Source: Treponema sp. (lineage in GTDB: Bacteria > Spirochaetota > Spirochaetia > Treponematales > Breznakiellaceae). Taken from it: DNA of 35,787 nucleotides. The DNA is taken from assembly GCA_031279555.1 (NCBI GenBank), contig JAITIK010000139.1, positions 1-35,787 of the forward strand, given 5' to 3'. Position numbers and translations under genes: made by a program. Below are positions 1 to 7,558 of this stretch, one piece after another; the stretch's first letter is position 1; every line of letters starts with the position of its first letter. Below the pieces are notes generated by a model that did not search any database, was not told the origin of the DNA, and was given only the letters and a program-made list of their open reading frames with translations.

Positions 1-59
1 CGCGCCGAGCCGGTATGTATTGAAGCGAGAATCAAACCGATTTTCTTTCTTTCCGCCAT
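1..59 (-). CDS. Start of a gene cut by the window edge; possible LacI/periplasmic-binding-like sensor
   Basis: Reading leftwards from the ATG at 57-59, the frame is open to the window edge and gives 19 residues: MAERKKIGLILASIHTGSA. A charged start followed by a short beta-strand of the type IGLILASI resembles the first strand of type-I periplasmic-binding-protein domains found in LacI-like regulators and in spirochaete sensor proteins. No Shine-Dalgarno sequence is visible, but a good promoter lies directly upstream (68-95) and would start the transcript close to the ATG. The family call rests on few residues and is tentative; that a gene starts here is better supported than its function. 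Confidence 0.5.
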   Translation of the reverse strand, partial: MAERKKIGLILASIHTGSA

Positions 60-67
60 AGAATATA

Positions 68-95
68 ATTATATACCATATTTTGTATTTTGCAA
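68..95 (-). promoter_or_regulatory. Sigma70-like promoter for the edge gene
   Basis: On the minus strand TTGCAA (95-90) is followed after 16 bases by a consensus TATAAT (73-68). The ATG begins 8 bases after the -10 box, so the transcript would be leaderless or nearly so. Confidence 0.6.
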
Positions 96-178
96 GAATC
101 TTTCACTACCGGACAATTGTCGCCAAGCGCAGTCCGCCACAAATTGCGCAATGCGGCGATGATGTCTTACTTTCGGGA

Positions 179-215
179 GCCTCTGGAAACTCAACCGGAG
201 TTTCCAGAGGCTTTT
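179..215 (+). terminator. Strong intrinsic terminator
   Basis: A perfect 14-bp stem (179-192 with 198-211, loop AACCG) is followed by TTTTAT. The T-run is on the plus strand, so it would stop rightward transcription. No gene that it could serve is visible between 1 and 178, so it may end an RNA starting in or before this stretch, or be a stand-alone hairpin element. Confidence 0.6.
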
Positions 216-368
216 ATACTTTCGGTCGCAAAACTGGCGTTCTACCCTAGATATTGCGGGAACAGGATACGCCTACGGACATGACCGGCAAGTTGGCTAA
301 AACAGGAAAATGTCGCCGCAGGGGATGTTATTGAAAATTCAGATAATCCTTCGATAAAGTTTATTCCC

Positions 369-945
369 CTTGTGGTTTAACACCGCGCCGCTGTGCGGCG
401 GTTTAAATAACGCTTTGAAAAAGATATAATATAAAGATGGGCGAATATATACGCAAATCTCACGACGTGTCGGCGTTGCCGCGTCACATAGCATGTACTG
501 CGAAGCGTAGGCGCGCGGCAGTCAATGGAGATGCGGATGAACCATTGAAAGAAGCATGCGGAGGAATCGGCGGACGGCATGGGATGGAATTCCTTGAGAT
601 GGGGGCGGGAGGGGATCGCGCGCGTTTTCTGGCGCGGCCGGCGCCGTCATGCGGTCAGGCGGAGACAGCCGGGACGATAAAGAGTATAACGGCAAAGGAA
701 GCGTTTGGGAAGCGCCCCGGCGTGAAGGGGCAATTATGGAGGAGAATTCCGGGCGGACGGACATTTCGCGGGCGCGGCGGCGAATACGTGACAACGAGCC
801 GGGCAAGATCACAGGGAGCGGAAGGGCGCCGCGAACGGTTGCGAAAGACAAGAGATGGCGGTCAACCCGCATTGTTCGACTGAATCTCAAACAAAAATCT
901 TAAATGCCCCAACGCAAGGCGGCGGGGAGGATCATTCATAAAAGC
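369..945 (+). repeat. Dispersed repeat R1, copy A (hairpin-bounded)
   Basis: This segment matches the reverse complement of 6093-6506 at both ends and in the middle. The left end has GGTTTAA followed by a GC-rich hairpin (about 381-403). The core shares blocks such as cttgagatgggggcgg and gatcgcgcgcgttttc. The right end shares AATCTTAA, then CCCC...GGGG and TCATT. Frames through the core read like each other in translation (EFLEMGAGGDRARF against KFLEMGAEGDRARF) but show no known domain, no ribosome site and no codon constraint, so this looks like non-coding repeat DNA. Copy A is about 160 bases longer than copy B because of extra sequence near 430-565. The terminal hairpins resemble those of IS200/IS605-type elements, but no transposase is present. 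The rest of 216-1046 shows nothing else. Confidence 0.7.
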
Positions 946-1046
946 GGAGAAAATCAAAAATGGAGCGCGACCCGCTTCGTATGGCCGGTCCAGTTTTCGC
1001 CCAGCGTCCCGCGATGCATCCTCGCAGGTTTTCCCGATCAAGACAG

Positions 1047-1075
1047 TTGCCCAAAAGCGTATAAATTAGTATAGT
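1047..1075 (+). promoter_or_regulatory. Sigma70-like promoter of the DUF2156 gene
   Basis: TTGCCC (1047-1052), 17-base spacer, TATAGT (1070-1075). The predicted start point falls at about 1082, exactly on the second in-frame ATG. Confidence 0.55.
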
Positions 1076-1081
1076 ATGAAT

Positions 1082-2011
1082 ATGCAATTGCCTTGTTATC
1101 CTGATTTCGCCCCGCTTGTCCTTGACATGCAGGCTGAAATACAACCCTTGCTTGCGCGTCTGCCGGACGGCGTATCGGAATTCACCTTTGCCAACTTGTA
1201 TCTGTTCAGAAAGCGGTACGCCTACCGCATTTGCCTCGCGCAAGACGCCGATAAGACCGGAGGACATACCGCGCTGGCGGGCGCGTCCGGCGGAAATACC
1301 ATAATCATCTCAGGAGAGCGGGATGGCAAGAAATTCTTTGAGACCCCTTCGCTCCTGCCCCCTAAAAAGATTCTCTTGTCCCTGTTCAAGACGCATGATT
1401 ACTGGAAGTGCATCCCGGATTCGACGCTAAATTCGAACAAAGCGCTTATTGAGCAATGCGGCGTTGAGATCACGGAAGATCGTGACAATTTTGATTATCT
1501 TTATCTCAGAACCGATCTTGCCGAGCTTTCCGGCAAGAAATTTCACAAAAAACGAAATTTGGTGAACGCGTTCCTTAATATGTACATTCCACAGGTTGAG
1601 GAACTCACGGAAGACAAAATCCCCCTTGCGCTTAAAATTCTGGAGCGGTGGCGACTCGACAAGGGAGAAGAGGGGGATTACACAGCCTCAAAAGAAGCGC
1701 TTGATTTGTTCAGCGTTCTCGGCTTGCAAGGGAACATCTATTATATCAACAACTACCCCGTGGGCTGGTGTTTGGGGGAAAGTCTCGCAAACGGAACCAT
1801 GTTCGGCATCCACTTTGAAAAAGGGCTTGACGAATACAAGGGCATCTATCAGTACATCAATCAAAATTTTGCGGCTTCGCTCGACGAACGCTATGTGTAC
1901 ATCAATCGTGAACAGGATCTCGGAGATGAAGGATTACGCCAAGCGAAGATGACATATCGCCCCATAGGTTTTGTGCGGAAATATATGGGGAAAATCGCGG
2001 GCGGCGGCTAA
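1082..2011 (+). CDS. DUF2156 (phosphatidylglycerol lysyltransferase-like fold) protein
   Basis: A 309-residue soluble protein of the DUF2156 family, with the conserved opening VSEFTFANLYLFR (about residues 34-46) and the later block GWCLGESLANGTMFGIHFEKG (two short parts: GWCLGESLANGT and FGIHFEKG) typical of the double GNAT-like fold shared with the C-terminal domain of MprF. Members of this stand-alone family are mostly uncharacterised; transfer of an aminoacyl or acyl group is a family-level guess. No membrane segments are seen, so it is not a full MprF. There is no Shine-Dalgarno site; an ATG also exists at 1076, but the promoter position favours 1082. The gene is convergent with the GH13 gene, with a GC-rich 7-bp hairpin (CGGCGGC/GCCGCCG, about 2015-2030) between them. 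Confidence 0.8.
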   Translation: MQLPCYPDFAPLVLDMQAEIQPLLARLPDGVSEFTFANLYLFRKRYAYRICLAQDADKTGGHTALAGASGGNTIIISGERDGKKFFETPSLLPPKKILLSLFKTHDYWKCIPDSTLNSNKALIEQCGVEITEDRDNFDYLYLRTDLAELSGKKFHKKRNLVNAFLNMYIPQVEELTEDKIPLALKILERWRLDKGEEGDYTASKEALDLFSVLGLQGNIYYINNYPVGWCLGESLANGTMFGIHFEKGLDEYKGIYQYINQNFAASLDERYVYINREQDLGDEGLRQAKMTYRPIGFVRKYMGKIAGGG

Positions 2012-2080
2012 TCGTCCGGCGGCCAGCCGCCGCGAGGCGCGGTACCGTTTCGCCCCTATGAGCGTGTTCCCGCGCTTCCG

Positions 2081-3631
2081 CTATATCCTCCACATTCCGA
2101 AACTCTGCGCTTCCATGCGGCAATAGCCTTCATGCAAAGAACAAGCGCCGATGGCGTAGACCGGCTTGCCCGTCAAGGGTAAAACCGTTTCAGCGGCGGC
2201 TGCGCCTGAGTTTACGGCAAGAACCAGATCGCTGCGGCGGTATATAAAGAGCCGTTTTTCCGCGTGGAGGATTTCAAGATTCGGTTTTGACTGCAAGTCC
2301 GGCTCCGCGCGGCGCAACTTCAACAGCGCTTTCACCGTATTGAGCGGCGAATTTGGGTCGCGCCGCTGTTCTTCTACCGTTGGCGCATCCGCGCTTGGAT
2401 CCACCGGAAGGTAAAGATTGTCCGGTTCGGCTGTAGAAAAGCCCAGATTTTTGCCTTTGTTCCACTGCATGGGCGTACGGCTCCCTGTGCGGGTATAGCC
2501 GCCTTCCTTGGTCGGCAGGTACAGGTAGCGCATGCCGATTTCATCCCCGTAGTAGAGGAAAGGAACGCCCGGCATGGTAAAGAACAGCGCGTACGCCAGC
2601 GCAAGCTCCCGGTTCGACAAATTGCCGCTGATGCGTCCGGTATCGTGGTTTCCCGTGATCAGGCTGATATAGCCGATCTCCTTGACGCTTTCGTACCACG
2701 GGAGATACTGATCAAGGAACCGTCTGATATCGCCGTTTCCGTCCTTTTTGAAGAAACTATTGTCATTGAAGGGGCGCAAGTTGCCGTCCAACTGGTAATC
2801 CCGCACGAGGCTCCGGTACCCGCCGCCGGCGTGGTCAAGCAGAAAATCCATGTGAAAACCCGCGTTCAGCGCAAGCGGCGGATTGCTCCATTCGCTCACC
2901 AGAGCGGCTTCGGGGTAGTCGTTGTCAAGCATGGCGCGTACGTCCTTCCACACTGCGGACGTACCGCTCTTTTGCCCGTCGTCAAATTTAACCAGAGAGT
3001 CCGCCATATCCACCCGGAAGCCGTCCGCACCGGCGTCCAGCCAGAAACGCATGACATCTTTGAGCGCGTCTCGTGTGGCGAGCGCATCGGGGTGGTTGAC
3101 CGGGAGTTGCCACGGCTCTTTGGGGTTGAGAAATCCGTAATTCAGGGCGGGCTGGCATTTGAAGAAATTGGTGATGTACGAAGCGTTGCGCGGCGCCTCT
3201 CCCGCGATCACGCGCAGTCCGTCCTCGCCCCACGTGAACCAATTGTCCGTCCAGACGTAGCGGTTCCAGTACTTATTCGGCGTTTCTTTCTTGCTTTCCA
3301 GAAACCACGGATGCTCCTCGCTTGTATGTCCCGGCACCAGATCAAGCAGTACATGCATGTTCCGCGTATGCGCTTCGGTAAAAAGCCGCTTCAAGTCTTC
3401 GTTTGTCCCGTAGCGAGGAGCGGTTTTCTTGTAATCCCGTACGTCATATCCCGCATCCTTAAAGGGCGAATCAAAACACGGATTGAGCCACAATGCGCTG
3501 CAACCCAGTTCCTTGATATAGTCGAGTTTTTGAATAATCCCTTCAAAATCCCCGATTCCGTCTCCGTTCGCGTCATAAAATGACTGCGGATAAATCTCGT
3601 AAAACACCGCGTCATCCAACCATTGCGGCAT
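2081..3631 (-). CDS. GH13 alpha-glucosidase/alpha-amylase family enzyme
   Basis: A 516-residue glycoside hydrolase family 13 protein. It opens with DAVFYEIYPQSFYDANGDG and has the complete catalytic set: nucleophile D208 in DGFRVDMAD, acid/base E247 in LVSEWSNP and D330 in TGNHDTGR. No signal peptide is present, so it acts in the cytoplasm, presumably on imported alpha-linked oligosaccharides (oligo-1,6-glucosidase-like enzymes are the nearest group; exact bond specificity cannot be read from the sequence). The start at 3631 is chosen because AAGGAG lies 7 bases upstream and the protein alignment begins here; an open frame continues upstream but contains the promoter and palindrome. The gene stands alone, divergent from pbpC, and probably has operator control through the palindrome at 3651-3685. 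Confidence 0.9.
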   Translation of the reverse strand: MPQWLDDAVFYEIYPQSFYDANGDGIGDFEGIIQKLDYIKELGCSALWLNPCFDSPFKDAGYDVRDYKKTAPRYGTNEDLKRLFTEAHTRNMHVLLDLVPGHTSEEHPWFLESKKETPNKYWNRYVWTDNWFTWGEDGLRVIAGEAPRNASYITNFFKCQPALNYGFLNPKEPWQLPVNHPDALATRDALKDVMRFWLDAGADGFRVDMADSLVKFDDGQKSGTSAVWKDVRAMLDNDYPEAALVSEWSNPPLALNAGFHMDFLLDHAGGGYRSLVRDYQLDGNLRPFNDNSFFKKDGNGDIRRFLDQYLPWYESVKEIGYISLITGNHDTGRISGNLSNRELALAYALFFTMPGVPFLYYGDEIGMRYLYLPTKEGGYTRTGSRTPMQWNKGKNLGFSTAEPDNLYLPVDPSADAPTVEEQRRDPNSPLNTVKALLKLRRAEPDLQSKPNLEILHAEKRLFIYRRSDLVLAVNSGAAAAETVLPLTGKPVYAIGACSLHEGYCRMEAQSFGMWRI

Positions 3632-3650
3632 TTTTTTCTCCTTAATAACG

Positions 3651-3685
3651 CTGAATTTGTTCCAAAATTTTTGGAACAAATTCAG
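3651..3685. promoter_or_regulatory. 35-bp perfect palindrome at the GH13 promoter (operator or 5' hairpin)
   Basis: Two perfect 17-bp arms (CTGAATTTGTTCCAAAA and its reverse complement) around a single T. On the minus strand its upstream edge overlaps a -10-like TATACT (3689-3684; a TTGATT lies 15 bases further up), so the palindrome covers the predicted start point and the first part of the GH13 leader, just before the Shine-Dalgarno site. This is the classical place for a repressor operator; as RNA it would be a very stable hairpin. There is no T-run, so it is not an intrinsic terminator in either direction. TTCCAAAA also occurs in the hairpin at 7285-7323, so it may instead be a member of a repeat family. 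Confidence 0.6.
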
Positions 3686-3743
3686 TATATATCTGAATGT
3701 ATAAAAAATCAATATGCTTTTAAGCAGGCGAGGATACGGCGGC

Positions 3744-3772
3744 TTGACAATCCTGATAAGGCGGAATACCAT
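3744..3772 (+). promoter_or_regulatory. Sigma70-like promoter of pbpC
   Basis: Consensus TTGACA (3744-3749), 17-base spacer, TACCAT (3767-3772). The start point would be near 3779, giving a leader of about 42 bases that has no clear Shine-Dalgarno site. Confidence 0.45.
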
Positions 3773-3820
3773 GAAGCGGCAGACAGACAAGCGCCTTGTT
3801 GCGTTTGCCGCTTCAGAAAA

Positions 3821-6088
3821 ATGAAAAAAAACATAAAATTTCTTGGAACATTTCTTTTCATGTTTGCTCTCTTCTCTTTTGCGGCGTACCTTGCGCTCCG
3901 CTTTCTTCCCTATCCTGAATTGACGGCGTTTTTAGAACGGGATTACAGCCTTGTTCTCACGGATAAAAACGGCGTGACGCTGAGAGTGTTTCCGGCGCGA
4001 GATGGCGTTAGGCGGGAGCGGACGAATGTACAAGATGTTCCTCAAGGCATACGGAACGTGTTTATTAGAGCGGAAGACAGACGATTCTACCACCATATAG
4101 GCGTCGATCCGGTCGCGGTTATAGCGCGGGCGATCCGCAACGCCTCCGCAAGGCGGGTGGTGTCCGGCGCGTCAACCATCACCATGCAGCTTGCGCGGCT
4201 CATAAAGCCCCACGCGCGGGGGTTTGGCGGGAAAATAGCGGAGGCTGTTGACGCATTGCGGCTTGAAGCGCGGCTTTCAAAAGATGCCATTCTGGAACTG
4301 TGGCTCAACGCGATTCCTTTTGGAAGCAACATCGAAGGACTCGGCGCTTTTAGCCGCGCCCGTTTTGGTGTGGCGGCGGCGGAATTGGACGAGGCGCGAG
4401 CCGTAGCGCTTGCTGTTGTGCCGCGCCGGCCTGGTTTGTACGACCCTGTTTACAATGCGGAGGCTGCGCTTGTCGCGGCGCGACAGCTTGCCGTCCGGTG
4501 CAATGTGGATGCCGCCGCTGTCGCCGCCGCTGTTGCGGAAGCCGCCGCGCCGTTATCGGATGGTCCGACGGCGGACGCCAAAACTCCTTTCTACGCGCCG
4601 CACTTTACGGAAAGGATGCGATCCCTGCTTAACTATGAGGAATCTTCGAAGGGCGCCTCTGGAAGCCGCATTCAGCGTCTTATCAAAACAACGCTTGATC
4701 TCGATCTCCAATTGTATGCCGAAGAGCGACTCGGCGCGGAACTCGCAAAACTCTCTCTTAATCGCGTGAGCAACGGCTCCGTATTGGCAATAGAAAATTC
4801 GACTGGCGCGGTATTGTGCTATGTGGGTTCGGCTTCGTGGTTCGATGACGCTGTTTCCGGCAAGATAGACGGCGTACAGGCGCGAAATCAACCCGGTTCA
4901 TGCTTAAAGCCGTTTCTGTACGCGCTCGCTCTGGACAGCGGTTTTGGTCCCAACGCCATTCTGCCCGATATTCCCAGTGTTTTCGGCGCGGGAGAAGCGT
5001 ATATACCGGTGAATTTCAACCGCAGGTTTAACGGACCGGTGCGTATGCGGGTTGCGCTCGCCTCATCTCTGAACGTACCGGCAGTGTGGATGCTGGAGCG
5101 GATCGGCGTGAGCCGGTTTGAAGACAGCCTTGAGTCCCTGGGTTTTACATCTATCGCCGAAAAACGAGGGGCGTATGGAACAGGGCTTGCCTTGGGCAAC
5201 GCGGAAGTTAGTCTGGAAGAACTGGTGCGGGCGTTTTCCGTGTTTCAACGGGAGGGAAAACTGACTGGCCTCCGTTTTATTGAAGAAGACCATGGCAATA
5301 CGCAGAGCATACAAACCCTGTCTCCATACGCGGCTTTTGTCATCCGCGATATTCTTTCTGACAAGGCGAGCCGCTGGATGGGCTTTGGCGCCGCGCCGGT
5401 GTTTTCAACGCCCTTTCAGTCCATGTTTAAAACAGGGACGGCTAATCAGTACCAGAACATCTGGGCGTTGGGCGCGACCAGGCGATGGACGGTTGGGGTG
5501 TGGATGGGCAATTTTTCGGGTATGACTGTGGTTGGAAAGACGGGCAGTTCCATTCCGGCGCGTATTGCGGCGGATATTCTCAGCGCTCTGGAAATGGCGG
5601 ATCCCGATGACGCGCCGGACGGCGCGGTAAATGGCGTTGGCGAGATGGTCGAGGTTGAAATATGCGCGTTTTCCGGCATGAGGGCGACGCGATTCTGCGC
5701 CGGAACCTTGCATGAATGGCTGCTCCGTGAGAGAACGCCTGACGTCTGCGATTGGCATCGCGCGGGCGGCGTTGTCTATCCCAGCGAGTACCAGTCATGG
5801 CTTGCGGAATGGCTCCGTGTAGGGCAAGCGCGGCGGGGCGATGGAACCATACGGCTGCCCCGCCGCGGCTCCGTGTTTTATGTTGATCCGTCATTGCCGG
5901 TGGACGCCCAAGCGATTCGGATAGAGACATTCGGTTTTGGAGACGACGCGCTTGTGTTTGTTGACGGCGTTCTGGCGGGACGACTTGACAGCGCGGGCGT
6001 TTTCGTGGCGCCGGTTTCGCGGGGAAAGCGGACGGTTTTTGTCGAAGATGACGTGAGCGGCGCTCACGTTGAGTTTGAAGTGCGGTGA
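3821..6088 (+). CDS. pbpC: Penicillin-binding protein 1C (bifunctional transglycosylase/transpeptidase)
   Basis: A 755-residue class A penicillin-binding protein that polymerises glycan strands and cross-links peptidoglycan in the periplasm. It has an N-terminal membrane anchor (about residues 6-28). The GT51 transglycosylase has EDRRFYHHIGVD (E85) and GASTITMQLARL. The transpeptidase has the active-site SCLK (S360, K363), SLN (416-418) and KTG (537-539). A C-terminal domain of about 130 residues matches the extension typical of PBP1C. Length fits the family. The start at 3821 is chosen because the signal anchor begins there; the frame is open further upstream but runs through the promoter and the palindrome. 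No alpha-2-macroglobulin gene, a common partner of pbpC elsewhere, is adjacent. A GC-rich 8-bp hairpin follows the stop (about 6102-6126) but belongs to repeat R1. Confidence 0.92.
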   Translation: MKKNIKFLGTFLFMFALFSFAAYLALRFLPYPELTAFLERDYSLVLTDKNGVTLRVFPARDGVRRERTNVQDVPQGIRNVFIRAEDRRFYHHIGVDPVAVIARAIRNASARRVVSGASTITMQLARLIKPHARGFGGKIAEAVDALRLEARLSKDAILELWLNAIPFGSNIEGLGAFSRARFGVAAAELDEARAVALAVVPRRPGLYDPVYNAEAALVAARQLAVRCNVDAAAVAAAVAEAAAPLSDGPTADAKTPFYAPHFTERMRSLLNYEESSKGASGSRIQRLIKTTLDLDLQLYAEERLGAELAKLSLNRVSNGSVLAIENSTGAVLCYVGSASWFDDAVSGKIDGVQARNQPGSCLKPFLYALALDSGFGPNAILPDIPSVFGAGEAYIPVNFNRRFNGPVRMRVALASSLNVPAVWMLERIGVSRFEDSLESLGFTSIAEKRGAYGTGLALGNAEVSLEELVRAFSVFQREGKLTGLRFIEEDHGNTQSIQTLSPYAAFVIRDILSDKASRWMGFGAAPVFSTPFQSMFKTGTANQYQNIWALGATRRWTVGVWMGNFSGMTVVGKTGSSIPARIAADILSALEMADPDDAPDGAVNGVGEMVEVEICAFSGMRATRFCAGTLHEWLLRERTPDVCDWHRAGGVVYPSEYQSWLAEWLRVGQARRGDGTIRLPRRGSVFYVDPSLPVDAQAIRIETFGFGDDALVFVDGVLAGRLDSAGVFVAPVSRGKRTVFVEDDVSGAHVEFEVR

Positions 6089-6092
6089 TGTT

Positions 6093-6506
6093 CCAATGAA
6101 CCGCCCCGCGCTGAAGGGCGGGGCGTCTTAAGATTGTCGTTTGAACCATTAGAATAATTCCAATCGCCTCTTGTCCATCTGTTTGCGTTCTTTCTCCATT
6201 CCCTGCGATTTGACGCCGCCTCTTCGCTCTCATACGCGCCCGCCGCGCCCGCAAAACATCCGCCGCTCCAGATCCTCCTCCCCACAACCGTCCCTTCGCC
6301 TCCGGATGCACCCAAAACGCTTCCCCTGGCGCGGCGCCCCTCGCCGCCGCCGCTGTTTTTGTCGGGCCGTATGGCGGCGCCGGCTGGGCGGGAAAACGCG
6401 CGCGATCTCCTTCCGCCCCCATCTCAAGAAATTTCATCCCATATAGCCCGTCACATTTCGCTTATAAACCGAGCCGCCCTAAAGGGCGGGGAATTAAACC
6501 CCAAGA
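6093..6506 (-). repeat. Dispersed repeat R1, copy B (hairpin-bounded)
   Basis: On the minus strand this is the same element as 369-945: GGTTTAA plus hairpin CCGCCC/GGGCGG (6473-6488) at its left end, the shared core (cttgagatgggggcgg, gatcgcgcgcgttttc), then AATCTTAA and a GCGGGGCG/CGCCCCGC hairpin near 6102-6126 at its right end. It fills almost the whole gap between pbpC and mntP. The paired hairpins, with AATTAAACC beside one of them on the plus strand, resemble the ends of IS200/IS605-type elements, so R1 may be a non-autonomous derivative; this is inference. No coding capacity is supported. Confidence 0.7.
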
Positions 6507-6508
6507 GA

Positions 6509-7075
6509 TTAAAAAAACATATGTTCAATCACAATTTTTATCCCAATGATGACAAGAACCGTTCCTCCCATACATTCCGCCATTGATTTAAATTTCATCC
6601 CAAATATACCGCCAATTATGACTCCGCCCATCGCTATAAAACATGTTATTACGCCGATTATTGACGCCGCCGTATATATATTGACCTTAAAAAAGGCGAA
6701 TGTTACGCCTACAGCCAGCGCGTCAATGCTGGTAGCGACAGCCAAAACAAGCATTCTTATAAACCCAAAAGAGTCGCCGTCCGCCTCGCCCTTTCCAGGT
6801 TCCTTTGAGAAACTGTCTTTTATCATGTTCCCGCCAATAACCCCAAGCAAACCGAACGCAATCCAATGATCTAAATATTCGATCTTATTTGCAAAATAAA
6901 CGCCCGCAAAATACCCGATTATCGGCATAAGGAATTGAAAAAAGCCAAAATACACGCCTGGAAATATTATGCGCATTGGCCTAAGCTTTCTTGTGGACAA
7001 GCCCAGTGTAATTGAGACGGCGAATGCGTCCATCGCCAATCCTACGGCAATTAAAATAATTTCCAATAAACCCAT
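6509..7075 (-). CDS. mntP: Manganese efflux pump MntP
   Basis: A 188-residue inner-membrane protein, the same length as E. coli MntP (formerly YebN). It is made of two related halves of three membrane helices. The two halves carry the characteristic acidic helices GLAMDAFAVSI (about residues 11-21) and ATSIDALAVGV, with the Asp residues known to matter for Mn(II) export in the family. The start at 7075 gives the standard N terminus MGLLEIILIAVGLAMDAF; an ATG four codons upstream abuts the GGGAG site too closely to use it. The gene sits directly behind a manganese riboswitch with a terminator, so expression should rise when Mn(II) is high. The gene is followed by repeat R1. Confidence 0.93.
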   Translation of the reverse strand: MGLLEIILIAVGLAMDAFAVSITLGLSTRKLRPMRIIFPGVYFGFFQFLMPIIGYFAGVYFANKIEYLDHWIAFGLLGVIGGNMIKDSFSKEPGKGEADGDSFGFIRMLVLAVATSIDALAVGVTFAFFKVNIYTAASIIGVITCFIAMGGVIIGGIFGMKFKSMAECMGGTVLVIIGIKIVIEHMFF

Positions 7076-7104
7076 AATAATCCGCATCTCCCAAAATTAG
7101 GCAT

Positions 7105-7158
7105 AAAAAAAGACTTTTAACATAATTTTCCCAAAAAGGAAAAACCATGTTAAAAGTC
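7105..7158 (-). terminator. Riboswitch-controlled intrinsic terminator before mntP
   Basis: On the minus strand a perfect 12-bp stem, GACTTTTAACAT (7158-7147) with ATGTTAAAAGTC (7123-7112), is followed by seven T (7111-7105). Its left arm contains the ten bases that close stem P1 of the riboswitch, so the two structures cannot form together. Confidence 0.9.
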
Positions 7159-7243
7159 TCGTCATCCACAAGGGATTCAGAACCAGGCGGACTTATCCGC
7201 CAGCATGTTGATTCTGAATTTTACAACTACTCCCTTCCAACAT
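7147..7243 (-). ncRNA. yybP-ykoY manganese riboswitch aptamer
   Basis: The minus-strand leader of mntP has the hallmarks of the yybP-ykoY aptamer. P1 is formed by ATGTTGGAAG (7243-7234) pairing over ten positions (two G-U) with CTTTTAACAT (7156-7147). Just inside P1 is the conserved GGGAGTAG. A long arm pairs TTCAGAA with TTCTGAA, and it carries a GCGGA/TCCGC hairpin. The family is known to bind Mn(II). Here P1 shares bases with the downstream terminator, so ligand binding should favour P1, block the terminator and turn mntP on. Size (about 97 nt) fits. The exact loop bases would need a covariance-model score. Confidence 0.88.
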
Positions 7244-7247
7244 TTTA

Positions 7248-7277
7248 AGCGTATCATAATTTTTAATTTTTTGTCAA
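7248..7277 (-). promoter_or_regulatory. Promoter of the riboswitch-mntP transcript
   Basis: A consensus TTGACA -35 box is on the minus strand at 7277-7272. The -10 box is less certain: TACGCT lies after 18 bases (7253-7248), while TATGAT is only 13 bases away. Either starts the RNA just before the P1 stem. Confidence 0.5.
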
Positions 7278-7284
7278 GCGAGGT

Positions 7285-7323
7285 TGTTCCAAAACGCGCC
7301 TTAGCACGTCAACTTTTGGAACA
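7285..7323. repeat. Intergenic hairpin TGTTCCAAAA...TTTTGGAACA
   Basis: Two perfect 10-bp arms (7285-7294 and 7314-7323) around a 19-base loop that contains CGCGCC. It shares the TTCCAAAA motif with the palindrome at 3651-3685 and CAAAACGCGCC with the hairpin at 14801-14847. It lies upstream of the mntP promoter; no T-run follows. Confidence 0.5.
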
Positions 7324-7410
7324 GATTCCATGCCGAATCTTTGGTTCATGGAACATAGCCCGCGTTTTCTATTAAATCTAAGGCGGCTTTCCCAAAAATT
7401 GACGCCCCAT

Positions 7411-7558
7411 TATGAAAAACGCAATTTCGCATCCGGTTAACCGCTGGTTCATTTGCGGGAAATTATAAAACTCGTTCGACTGCCAACCAGGTTGTCGAAC
7501 GAGTCCAATGAACAGACCTGTCCGGGCGACTTTCTCATAGGGCGCGTTTTTAAAAAGC
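7411..7558 (-). repeat. Dispersed repeat R2, copy 1
   Basis: Read on the minus strand, this segment matches 31678-31800 in order: AAAAACGCGC, then CATTGGACT, a long hairpin (7470-7504; 11-bp arms ACTCGTTCGAC/GTCGAACGAGT with an inner AACC/GGTT), then CAATTT-like sequence and GAAATTGCGTTTTT followed by CAT. On the plus strand the hairpin loop shares gactgccaacc and ggttg with the second copy. Together with the hairpin at 7285 it fills the gap between mntP and the DeoR gene (7244-7648); a frame runs through it but carries no protein signal. Confidence 0.6.

Noticed and set aside
437-883. 148-codon plus-strand frame inside repeat R1
   Set aside because: No ribosome site, highly basic composition, no known domain, and the related copy at 6093-6506 has indels that break the frame outside a short block; treated as repeat DNA.
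2645-3583. 312-codon plus-strand frame
   Set aside because: Fully antisense to the GH13 gene, which has intact catalytic motifs.
3771-3824. 17-codon upstream frame whose TGA overlaps the pbpC start codon (ATGA)
   Set aside because: Attractive as a coupled leader peptide, but the predicted -10 box covers its ATG, so the transcript would begin inside it, and it has no ribosome site.
5580-6437. 285-codon minus-strand frame overlapping pbpC
   Set aside because: Half lies antisense to the well-supported pbpC gene and the other half is repeat R1; Arg/Pro/Ala-rich shadow frame.
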